A stretch of 64,000 nucleotides of DNA, from contig NC_011146.1 of assembly GCF_000020725.1 (NCBI RefSeq), positions 2,293,501 through 2,357,500 on the forward strand. The letters run 5' to 3'. Origin of the DNA: Citrifermentans bemidjiense Bem. Its GTDB lineage: Bacteria > Desulfobacterota > Desulfuromonadia > Geobacterales > Geobacteraceae. The notes under the pieces are model-generated. The model saw nothing but the letters and a program-made list of their open reading frames with translations, did no database searches and was not told where the DNA came from. Position numbers and translations under genes: made by a program. This document shows, one piece after another, positions 17,114-23,676 of the stretch. How positions within the stretch are numbered: the stretch's first letter is position 1; every line of letters begins with the position of its first letter.

Positions 17114-18985
17114 ATGAATACGCTGCTCACGATGTTGATGCTGCTGCTGGCCACTCAGGCTTGGGCCTTCGATGCTAAATCGCAGTGCGTAATCTGCCAT
17201 GGAGACAAGGGCAAGATGGAGTCTCTTGGCGCCGCGTCGATGTACCTGGACCCGGCCCAGGTCGATCGTGAAGTGGGGATGGACGGCGCCACTTGTGCGG
17301 ATTGCCACCTGGGGGATTCTGCGCAGCCCTCGAAGGAAGCATCGCACAAGGACATGTTGCGTCCTTTCGTGGTCGGGGTGGGGCCAAAAGTCAAGGGGCA
17401 GGCGGTTTCCCGCGCCGATGCAGGGGTTTTGAAGCCCATAGCTCCTCTCGGAGACGGCATGGATCGGATGCTGCCGGAAGGCGATCCCAAAAAGCTGGAG
17501 GGGCTCGGGGTAAAGATGCTGACGGGAATCGAGTGGCACGACCGCGACCCTGAAACCCTCGCCTATTCTCCCAAGGTTGCGGAGCAGACCTGCGGCAGGT
17601 GTCATGCAAAAGAGGTGAAGGATTACAACAGTTCCGCCAAGGGGCTGTTGAAACACCAGCGCGCCTTCCGGAAATGGGCCGAGCCCCTTCCCGGGCCGCA
17701 GAACTGCGGCATGTGGTTCGGGCAGAACTACGAGAATATGAAGAGCCAGACTTCGGTACCTTTCACAGCCGCACAGAATGCAGCCACAGATCGCAGCTGC
17801 AACACCTGCCATCCCGGTTGCAACGACTGTCACTACAAGCCCTTCACTGGCAAGGGGCGGCATTCCTATGGCAAACCCGACACCGACAGCTGCTACGGCG
17901 GGGGGAGAGCGAGCATCTGTCATGCAGGACCTATGGACCGTCGGCGCGGCGCCGGATACGTCCGCGGCGAGTACGCCTTTCCGAGCAACCTGCCGCGAGG
18001 GGCCCACATAAAGGCCGGCGTACAATGCCTGGATTGCCACAAGCCGGTGAACCATCAATTCGGCCACTTAGCCTCTGACGACGCAAGAGGGGCCTGCGCC
18101 AAGTGCCATGCCGACATCGTCAAGGCCGTGCAGACTTCGTCGCATAGCAAGGTCGATTGCGCCGCCTGCCACATAACCGTCTCCGGCGCCTACCAGTACA
18201 CCTTCTGGGGTAAGGGAAACTTTGCCGGCGTGGAAACGCCCTACGGAAAACATAAGGAGTACTACGGCACGCGCGACCTCCCGACCCTGATCAAGAACGC
18301 ATCTGGCCGCTGGATTCCCGTCAAGCCGTATCCTATGGCGGTGCTGAACCAGACGATGGAACTGGGGCCCACCGGGCTTTTGTTCCGCTCCATCCCAAAA
18401 AGAAGCGTTCCCGGCAACGTCAGGATAGGTGAGCCTCCCGTATTCGAAGTCTCCCGCGCCGCCACCGATGTCAATGACGCCTTTATCATCGTCGGCACCC
18501 GCAACGATCTCCCCTCCGGCAACAAGGCGATCCTCTGGGTGCAGATGGACAAGCTAAGCCACGCCCTGGGCCAGCCGAGAGGATGCGCCACCTGTCACGA
18601 CTCCCACGTGCAGGTCGGAAAGTCCGAGTGGAGCTATTTCGAATCAAAGGACGTAGCCAAACGGTTTAAAGGGAGCTACACGGTAACCGCCGACAAGAAC
18701 GGCATCAGGTTCAGCGACACCGTATGGGAGACCCCGATCATGGCAGCCAATCGCAAAGTGGAGGACATAGCGCCATTTGCCGTGCTGCCCAAAGACGCCT
18801 GGGATGTGAAAGGTATAGACCTCTCCATCCCCTTCGACGAGAAGAAGACAGGGAAGGAGAGGGGAGAGCTTGACAAGTTCCTGGCCGAGCTTGGCAAGCG
18901 GAAGGGTGGCGATGAGCTGCGAAAGATCAGGGTGATCGCCTACCACAACCTGGAAATGGCGCAGAAGATGCTGAAAGCTTTGTAG
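17114..18985 (+). CDS. Exported multiheme c-type cytochrome
   Basis: About 623 residues with a signal peptide (cleavage near TQAWA). There are nine CXXCH heme motifs, in order CVICH, CADCH, CGRCH, CNTCH, CNDCH, CLDCH, CAKCH, CAACH, CATCH. A tenth possible site, CYGGGRASICH, has eight residues between the Cys pair. All but the last heme lie before residue 360; the remainder is a heme-poor C-terminal domain. Such proteins carry electrons across the periplasm or at the outer membrane in metal-reducing bacteria. The ATG at 17114 is favoured over 17111 because AGGAGG sits only 1 nt from the latter. The physiological acceptor is unknown. Confidence 0.88.
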   Translation: MNTLLTMLMLLLATQAWAFDAKSQCVICHGDKGKMESLGAASMYLDPAQVDREVGMDGATCADCHLGDSAQPSKEASHKDMLRPFVVGVGPKVKGQAVSRADAGVLKPIAPLGDGMDRMLPEGDPKKLEGLGVKMLTGIEWHDRDPETLAYSPKVAEQTCGRCHAKEVKDYNSSAKGLLKHQRAFRKWAEPLPGPQNCGMWFGQNYENMKSQTSVPFTAAQNAATDRSCNTCHPGCNDCHYKPFTGKGRHSYGKPDTDSCYGGGRASICHAGPMDRRRGAGYVRGEYAFPSNLPRGAHIKAGVQCLDCHKPVNHQFGHLASDDARGACAKCHADIVKAVQTSSHSKVDCAACHITVSGAYQYTFWGKGNFAGVETPYGKHKEYYGTRDLPTLIKNASGRWIPVKPYPMAVLNQTMELGPTGLLFRSIPKRSVPGNVRIGEPPVFEVSRAATDVNDAFIIVGTRNDLPSGNKAILWVQMDKLSHALGQPRGCATCHDSHVQVGKSEWSYFESKDVAKRFKGSYTVTADKNGIRFSDTVWETPIMAANRKVEDIAPFAVLPKDAWDVKGIDLSIPFDEKKTGKERGELDKFLAELGKRKGGDELRKIRVIAYHNLEMAQKMLKAL

Positions 18986-19037
18986 CCTCTTTGCCTTTTT
19001 CCCTTGACCCGTCTACCGCTTCACACTTTAGTCTTGT

Positions 19038-19059
19038 TTTTGTCACGGCCATGACAAAA
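19038..19059. promoter_or_regulatory. 22-bp palindrome, probable operator
   Basis: TTTTGTCA-CGGCCA-TGACAAAA is symmetrical except for one central base pair. It lies 22 nt before the small gene at 19082 and is the only clear operator-like site in the cytochrome-small protein gap. The MerR-type protein at 19324 is an obvious candidate binder, by proximity only. Confidence 0.55.
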
Positions 19060-19081
19060 TCAACGGCGAAAGGAGTGAGAT

Positions 19082-19261
19082 ATGAAAAACAAGGTAACGG
19101 TAGAGGAATGGGTGAAGAGGTTCCGGGCCATCGGCCTGGATGACGCGGTCATGCATAAGTGGCACGAGCTGTTCGAGAACGAGAACCCGGAAGGGCACCA
19201 AAGTTTCCTGGAGTGGCTTGGCCTGCCGGCCGAGAGGATAAGGGAGATACGTCAGCAGTAG
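19082..19261 (+). CDS. 59-residue protein homologous to the C-terminal domain of the adjacent MerR regulator
   Basis: The small ORF has an AAAGGAG Shine-Dalgarno 7 nt before its ATG. Residues 10-57 align without gaps to residues 121-168 of the MerR-type protein at 19324, with 22 of 48 identical. The shared positions include W10, R15, G18, D20, M24, W27-H28, F31-E32, P36-E37, H39, F42-L43, L46-G47 and I56-R57. It is therefore a free-standing copy of an effector or dimerisation domain. It has its own terminator and a palindrome upstream. The function is not known; a modulator or ligand-binding partner is inferred. Confidence 0.82.
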   Translation: MKNKVTVEEWVKRFRAIGLDDAVMHKWHELFENENPEGHQSFLEWLGLPAERIREIRQQ

Positions 19262-19270
19262 GTTCCAACC

Positions 19271-19306
19271 GGAACGCCTCCAGCTTTACAGGAGGCGTTC
19301 CTTCTT
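19271..19306 (+). terminator. Terminator between the small gene and merR
   Basis: GGAACGCCTCC (19271-19281) pairs with GGAGGCGTTCC (19291-19301), with loop AGCTTTACA, then TTCTTATCT. The perfect 11-bp stem suggests the small protein is made in excess over the downstream regulator. Confidence 0.82.
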
Positions 19307-19323
19307 ATCTAATCGAGGTGACA

Positions 19324-19899
19324 ATGTTTCGCGTTACTGAGCTGGCACGCATCTTCGGCCTCTCGCGCAGCACCTTGCTTTATTATGACCGGATCGGGCT
19401 GTTGACGCCGTCCGGACGCAGCGAGGCCGGTTATCGTCTTTATTCGCAAAGCAACCGGGACCGGTTGTCGACCATCTGCAGCTTCCGCCAGGCCGGGTTG
19501 AGCATAGAAGACATCCAGCGCGTCTTAGCAAAGGAAGAGGATAGCAACGCCGCCATCCTGAACCGGCGCATGCGTGAACTCAGCGAGGAGATCCGCACCC
19601 TGCAGGTCCAGCAGCATTTACTGGGGAAGATGCTGCAGGTTCAGTCGCAGGCAGAACTTCCCGTTACCATCGACAAGGAGGCATGGGTCGAGATGCTTCG
19701 CGCTGCCGGAATGGATGAAGCCGCCATGAACAGGTGGCACACCGAATTCGAGCGCCGGGCGCCCGAAGCCCATCACCAATTTCTGCTGTCCCTTGGGATA
19801 TCAGAAGAAGAGACACTCGCCATTCGGAAGTGGTCGGTAGAAGGCTCCGACGGCAAAGCAACTGCATCGCACGCGGATTTTGCGGATGACAGGATATGA
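19324..19899 (+). CDS. MerR-family regulator with a WH-containing C-terminal domain
   Basis: 191 residues. The N-terminal winged helix has FRVTELARIFGLSRSTLLYYDRIGLL and GYRLYSQSNRDRL. A coiled-coil dimerisation helix spans about 76-110, and the C-terminal domain about 118-170, shared with the 59-residue protein upstream. No Cys metal site is visible. The last 14 residues (about 178-191) are encoded inside a dispersed ATCCG-type repeat, so the native C-terminus was probably shorter. The ATG at 19324 follows GAGGTGACA. Confidence 0.88.
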   Translation: MFRVTELARIFGLSRSTLLYYDRIGLLTPSGRSEAGYRLYSQSNRDRLSTICSFRQAGLSIEDIQRVLAKEEDSNAAILNRRMRELSEEIRTLQVQQHLLGKMLQVQSQAELPVTIDKEAWVEMLRAAGMDEAAMNRWHTEFERRAPEAHHQFLLSLGISEEETLAIRKWSVEGSDGKATASHADFADDRI

Positions 19900-20088
19900 C
19901 GGATTAATCTCTCGCCGGCCCCACCGGATGAGGGTCTTTCTTTACCAGAAGGTCATCGATCTCCTGCACCCTTTTACCACTGCCCCTCCATATCCTCGGT
20001 TAGTGATTAAGACGCGTTTAGCTTTAGCTTAATCCGTAGTTATCCGCGTCATCCGTTTAATCCGTGTGCTATGCCTGTATTGCCTTTC
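19858..20088. repeat. ATCCG-family long inverted repeat
   Basis: The left arm (about 19858-19906) reads GGCA..GCAT.GCAC.CGGATT..CGGATGAC..ACGGATTAA. The right arm (about 20028-20088) is its inverse, with about 120 nt between. The left arm overlaps the end of the MerR gene. The intervening 19907-20027 shows no gene. Confidence 0.75.
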
Positions 20089-20163
20089 ATGTTTTTTTCG
20101 ATTCCTTCTTGCACCGGCAACAGTTGCTGCTAAGATCATTGGAAATCTCTAAAGGAGGAGCGC

Positions 20164-20790
20164 ATGGACTCTATCTCCAATTTATCCGATGCCCAAGTTG
20201 TCCCATTAACGACGCAGCTGATGACTGTGCTCACCAAGAACCCTTCTTTGTATGGTAGGGTGATGGGGGTCTACCCGACCTTGGAGGAACTCAAGTATCT
20301 GCACGAGAACCACATCGCCACCCTCAACGACCCGAGCAGCGGAGAGCCCGAGAAGGTGATGGAACACCAAGCGAAGCGGCAGTTGCTCAACCGGAAGTTT
20401 GGTGCATTCCACTCGGCGGTAAAGCTGGCCGCCACAGACGACCCGAGCCTGCTTGCCACCTTCGGCCTCAGCCAACCCAAGGCGAAAAAATCAGCTTCCC
20501 CCGCGACCGTGAGCAGATCCGAAAAGTTGAAAGCTGTCCACGGGGACATCTCAGGTGAGATATTCCTGAAAGGTGTCCCCATCAAATACGCGAGGAGCTA
20601 TGACATCGACTATTGCGAAGGGGATCCGTCTCTTGAAGAGAGTTGGAAGCATCACAGCGTGGTGGCCCACGCATCGAAAATGAAGGTGACGGGCCTGACA
20701 CCTGGGAGGGTCTACTGGTTCCGGGTAAGAGGGATCGGAGCAAACGGCCCCGGTCCGTGGTCACCGTACGCGTCATTGATGGCAATTTAA
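20164..20790 (+). CDS. Fibronectin type III domain protein
   Basis: 208 residues starting at ATG after AAAGGAGGAGCGC. Residues 1-110 are helical and of no recognised family. Residues about 125-208 form an FN3-like beta sandwich, with YDIDYCEGDPS, HSVVAHASKMKVTGLTPGRVYWFRVRGIGANGPGPWS. There is no signal peptide or membrane segment, so it appears cytoplasmic, which is unusual for FN3. The gene is isolated, flanked by repeats on both sides. Confidence 0.75.
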   Translation: MDSISNLSDAQVVPLTTQLMTVLTKNPSLYGRVMGVYPTLEELKYLHENHIATLNDPSSGEPEKVMEHQAKRQLLNRKFGAFHSAVKLAATDDPSLLATFGLSQPKAKKSASPATVSRSEKLKAVHGDISGEIFLKGVPIKYARSYDIDYCEGDPSLEESWKHHSVVAHASKMKVTGLTPGRVYWFRVRGIGANGPGPWSPYASLMAI

Positions 20791-20879
20791 GCTTAAAGAT
20801 GTTACCGATCCCCTGGCAGGTTCCAAGCCTCCAGGGGATATCTTCGCAGTTCCCCTCACCAGAGATCCTTTCTCACCCA

Positions 20880-21110
20880 AATCAGTTTGATTCGACCCCG
20901 GATCAGTTTGATTTGACCCCGAATCAGTTTGATTTGACCCCGAATCAGTTTGATTTGACCCCGAATCAGTTTGATTTGACCCCGAATCAGTTTGATTTGA
21001 CCCCGAATCAGTTTGATTTGACCCCGAATCAGTTTGATTTGACCCTAAATCAGTTTGATTTGACCCCAATTCAGTTTGGTTTTGGCCAAAAGCAGTTTGG
21101 TTCGGAAATC
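20880..21110. repeat. 11-unit 21-bp tandem repeat
   Basis: The unit is AATCAGTTTGATTTGACCCCG. The CAGTTT core recurs at exactly 21-bp steps from 20883 to 21093. Nine units are near identical and the last two have decayed. The period is divisible by three, so the array is open on both strands (heptads NQFDLTP forward, SNQTDSG reverse). It also equals two helical turns, so all units lie on one face of the DNA. No credible gene covers it. Confidence 0.92.
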
Positions 21111-21185
21111 GGGCTGGTAGTGGCTCTAACCCTATCGGCTACCTGGCTGGCATTCGCCCTTTGTACCTAGTTGTGAAAGACCTGC

Positions 21186-21275
21186 CAGGTGGTAGGGACT
21201 GAGGACTAGGTTTGAACTCCAGTTTAATCCGTCGTTGTCCGCGTCATCCGCTAAATCCGTGTGCGATGCCGTTAA
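21186..21275. repeat. Half copy of the ATCCG repeat next to a CTAGGGA fragment
   Basis: TTTAATCCGTCGTTGTCCGCG and CATCCGCTAAATCCGTGTGC match the right arm at 20028-20088; no inverted partner was found. Just before it, 21190-21211 has GGTAGGGACTGAGGACTAGG, as in the rpmI-rplT gap. An apparent 71-codon frame beginning at 21235 runs over this and the following hairpin and is not considered real. Confidence 0.65.
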
Positions 21276-21313
21276 CGCGGTTTACGCCGAAGCATCACAA
21301 CAATTGCAGAGAG

Positions 21314-21347
21314 GAAAAGCCCCGGCGATGAACCGGGGCTTTTTTGT
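21314..21347 (+). terminator. Orphan intrinsic terminator
   Basis: AGCCCCGG (21318-21325) and CCGGGGCT (21333-21340) with an A-run before and T-run after. No protein gene ends within 500 nt upstream, so what it terminates is unclear. It may be an unannotated RNA or a relic. Confidence 0.8.
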
Positions 21348-21556
21348 CACTTGCGCTCTCGCCACTCTCTCAGAAGACGCCGAGTTTTCCTTTCCTTCTG
21401 GGGCGAGCCTTACGTTTGACTGTAGGTGGTCGATAGTCCTCGATAATTAATATGTATACAAATTCCTTCTCTTATGGAAATGATTGGGTTATATTACACT
21501 AATTCATTACGGCCCGTAGCCTATGACAGTGCGAGACATTTGCTGAGGAGGGAATC

Positions 21557-21856
21557 ATGGGTAAAGTAGCTTTGTTTGTCTCCGCAGTCGTCTTATCCGC
21601 CGGAACCGCCTTCGCCGCCGAATTGCCCCCTGTACTCACTGCTCCCCAAATATCCGCAGTCATCACCGCCGTCACCCCTGACAAGACAGAGATCTGCAAC
21701 GCCACGTCAGCAGAAAAGGACGAGATTGGCCGCCGTGGCTGTTGCTCCTGGCACGGCGGTGTCTGCGGCTGTTCCGGTGGCAGCGTTGTCTGTTGCGACG
21801 GCTCCTACAGCCCGTCCTGCACCTGTCACCACGATGACCAGCCAACGCAGCTATAA
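21557..21856 (+). CDS. Small exported cysteine-rich protein
   Basis: 99 residues: a signal peptide (MGKVALFVSAVVLSAGTAFA), a 40-residue linker and a compact Cys/Gly C-terminus, RRGCCSWHGGVCGC then VVCCDGSYSPSCTC. Nine cysteines follow the signal peptide. The CCS-HGG-GC-GG-VC-DG-SPSC pattern is a recurring small secreted domain found in diverse bacteria. It is probably disulfide-bonded or metal-binding in the periplasm or medium. The GAGGAGGG Shine-Dalgarno supports the start. It is followed 46 nt later by another small exported protein. Confidence 0.8.
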   Translation: MGKVALFVSAVVLSAGTAFAAELPPVLTAPQISAVITAVTPDKTEICNATSAEKDEIGRRGCCSWHGGVCGCSGGSVVCCDGSYSPSCTCHHDDQPTQL

Positions 21857-21902
21857 ATCAGCGTTGCCCAGTTTCAAAAATGAATAATAAAGGAGGTGTG
21901 AA

Positions 21903-22217
21903 GTGAAAAAAAACCTTTTGTCAGTAGCCACAGCGTTTATGACGATATTTTTAGCCCAGACAGCGAATTGTGCAGTAAAGAAAAAAAACTACACTGTAGA
22001 ACCAAATGCTCAAATATATGGGAACGTGGCAGGTCGTATGGACATTGTCGATACGTTAGTCAAATTCGTTAAGGCGCATGGAAACAGGTGTGATAGCGTG
22101 AGCGCCGCATCAGATAACATGTTATCAAAGGGATATACACTCAAATGCAACAAATATAATTACACATATCAAATACTGGATAAGGGCGGAAAATGGTATT
22201 TGCAGGTGGATCAATAA
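21903..22217 (+). CDS. Small exported hypothetical protein
   Basis: 104 residues with a signal peptide ending near TANCA, then about 80 residues rich in Lys, Asn and Tyr with two cysteines (C near 61 and 79). AAAGGAGGTG lies just before the ATG. Its composition is markedly more AT-rich than the surrounding genes, which suggests acquisition. No family recognised. It probably shares a transcript with the Cys-rich gene upstream. Confidence 0.72.
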   Translation: MKKNLLSVATAFMTIFLAQTANCAVKKKNYTVEPNAQIYGNVAGRMDIVDTLVKFVKAHGNRCDSVSAASDNMLSKGYTLKCNKYNYTYQILDKGGKWYLQVDQ

Positions 22218-22223
22218 GGATGT

Positions 22224-22350
22224 AGGGGCAGGTAGGGTCAGGTAGGGTCAGGTAGGGTCAGGTCTGGACATTAACAGGACCCCTCCTATGGAGGTGATAA
22301 CCCCTGACTTGTCCAAGTCCAGACCTGACCCCCAAGCTTCCGACCTGACC
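22224..22350. repeat. REP-like palindrome cluster (ggggtcaggtct family)
   Basis: Three tandem AGGTAGGGTC units lead into GGGTCAGGTCTGGAC (22255-22269), whose perfect inverse, GTCCAGACCTGACCC, is at 22317-22331. Further inverted half-sites, CGACCTGACCCCCAAGCTTCC, follow. Words of this kind are typical of REP sequences mobilised by RAYT transposases; none is encoded in the window. Confidence 0.8.
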
Positions 22351-22358
22351 CCCAAGCT

Positions 22359-22460
22359 TCCCACCCAGCAATAATAACCGGCACGTGAAGCATCCAGGAC
22401 ACGGCACATGGTGATTATCCTAAAGATGCCGGTGTGTTGCTGGATGAAGGCGTACTTCAC
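22359..22460 (-). mobile_element. Remnant of an IS3-family OrfB transposase
   Basis: On the minus strand, about 34 residues read VKYAFIQQHTGIFRIITMCR then VLDASRAGYYCWVG. This is the start of the IS3-family OrfB transposase (K-Y-x-F-I...R/M-C-R-V-L-x-S-R-x-G-Y-Y-x-W). The reading then runs into the REP-like palindromes and stops. No DDE core, OrfA or terminal repeats remain. The IS is dead. Confidence 0.75.
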
Positions 22461-22484
22461 TTCTGGTTTTTGGCGAAAGGGACT

Positions 22485-22982
22485 ATGAAAGAGATATTTG
22501 GCAAGCACGTGCAGGATTTTGATGAAGTTCGACGTTTGTGCTTGATTTGTCACGGTCTTGAGCGGACAGGTGATATATTATTCACTGACTCAACCTACAA
22601 TAATAAAACCAATTGTACTGAGCGTGTATATAAAAATTTAGCATCTGGCGCACTTCTAAATCTCGCAGTATCAATGAGAATCAATCTATACCAAGATGGA
22701 CGCATTAACCTAGATACAAGCAAGCTCACTCATTGTGGCTTTTACTATTGCGACCACGAACTAATTGGCCAAGAGTTCTCACTAAAAGATATTTGCGACA
22801 AAATAATTCATGCCAACACGGTGAGCAAAGAAGTGATCCCTCAAGAGGTTGTTGGCAGCAGCAAGTCCACCATACAATTTAAGGGTGTACATCATAAGAG
22901 GTCTTGGACGTTAGATCTGTCTATTGAACTTTTCGTGGAAGCGGTATTGAACCTACTCGATGAACTTGAAACAAGCCGGTGA
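22485..22982 (+). CDS. Hypothetical protein
   Basis: 165 residues from ATG 22485, preceded by AAAGGG; an earlier in-frame GTG at 22434 lies inside the IS3 remnant and is disfavoured. Soluble, with several Cys and His (LCLICHGLERTGD near the N-terminus, HCGFYYCDHELIG in the middle) and an LDLSIELFVEAVLNLLDELE helix at the end. AT-rich codon use differs from the chromosome around it. No family recognised. Confidence 0.6.
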   Translation: MKEIFGKHVQDFDEVRRLCLICHGLERTGDILFTDSTYNNKTNCTERVYKNLASGALLNLAVSMRINLYQDGRINLDTSKLTHCGFYYCDHELIGQEFSLKDICDKIIHANTVSKEVIPQEVVGSSKSTIQFKGVHHKRSWTLDLSIELFVEAVLNLLDELETSR

Positions 22983-23116
22983 GCGGAAATTTCCGAGGAC
23001 ACAATAGACGATAATTTGTAGGTCCCCAAAAGCTAAAAGCTAAATAGTGAGAGGCATCCTTAATCGTGTCTGAAGGGTAGGTCGATCTTGCCGTGCTGGT
23101 AGTCTGCCGAGCCGTT

Positions 23117-23518
23117 ATGCCAAAAAAACTGAAAGATAAAATTCTCGAGCTGTACTGTATTACTGAAGAAGACGTTATCGACTTCAGAGAGCATAGTTTC
23201 GGGCTAAATGGGATTTCTATTGCTCAGGTGGGTTGGCTCCTTTCCGCTCAGCTTGCGTGCGCCAAAAAATTCCGGACACTGAACACTTTTGCAGTTACAG
23301 ATGTGATTCAGCGGCTAGAGGGGCGTAATCCTTGGCGATCAGCCACGAAAGCACCTGAACAATTTAAGCACGAACCGCTGAAGGGGTTATGGAAGGCTCA
23401 TTTTGTTGATGCGCGGTACATTTACAGAAACATAATTAATCACGGGGCCTGGGGGGGCCTGGGGGTCAGGTCTTGTTTCTTGCTCATTTATGACGTGATA
23501 CCCCCAAGCGGCGGTTAA
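23117..23518 (+). CDS. Hypothetical protein, C-terminus replaced by a repeat
   Basis: 133 residues from ATG 23117. The N-terminal 105 residues look like a folded domain (MPKKLKDKILELYCITEEDV, then HEPLKGLWKAHFVDARYIYRNI). From about residue 113 the frame runs through GGCCTGGGGGTCAGGTCTTG, the REP-like repeat, and ends in low-information sequence. The gene was probably truncated by insertion of that repeat. Function unknown. Confidence 0.5.
   Translation: MPKKLKDKILELYCITEEDVIDFREHSFGLNGISIAQVGWLLSAQLACAKKFRTLNTFAVTDVIQRLEGRNPWRSATKAPEQFKHEPLKGLWKAHFVDARYIYRNIINHGAWGGLGVRSCFLLIYDVIPPSGG
23456..23489. repeat. Dispersed REP-like repeat, copy 1
   Basis: GGCCTGGGGGTCAGGTCTTG followed by TTTCTTGCTCATTT. 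Nearly identical to 24588-24619 and, more distantly, to 25919-25948. Confidence 0.8.
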
Positions 23519-23676
23519 TGTCGCCACAATTGCTATGGCTTGTCCCTTTCCGCAAATTGACCATCTGGAACCAGGACTACCGTTTGACACTCACGTCGAA
23601 AGGGACATTAGCAAGAATAAAGCCCTGCCACCCCAGGTTTCCTAACCTAAGGCTGGACTTGAATTAAAGGACTGAA

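Noticed and set aside
19907..20027. Minus-strand stretch reading GSGKRVQEIDDLLVKK, reminiscent of the tail of an Ffh-type protein
   Set aside because: Too short, no start, and within the loop of an inverted repeat; similarity may be chance.
20643..21170. A 175-codon forward frame through the 21-bp array with NQFDLTP heptads, and a reverse frame with SNQTDSG heptads
   Set aside because: Both are open only because the repeat period is a multiple of three. The forward one begins inside the FN3 gene in another frame, and neither has a ribosome site.
21235..21450. 71-codon forward frame
   Set aside because: It is made of the ATCCG half repeat and the orphan terminator hairpin; no ribosome site and no protein-like composition.
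20878..22350. CRISPR array
   Set aside because: The 21-bp units are contiguous with no spacers, and the REP-like words are inverted rather than direct; no cas genes.
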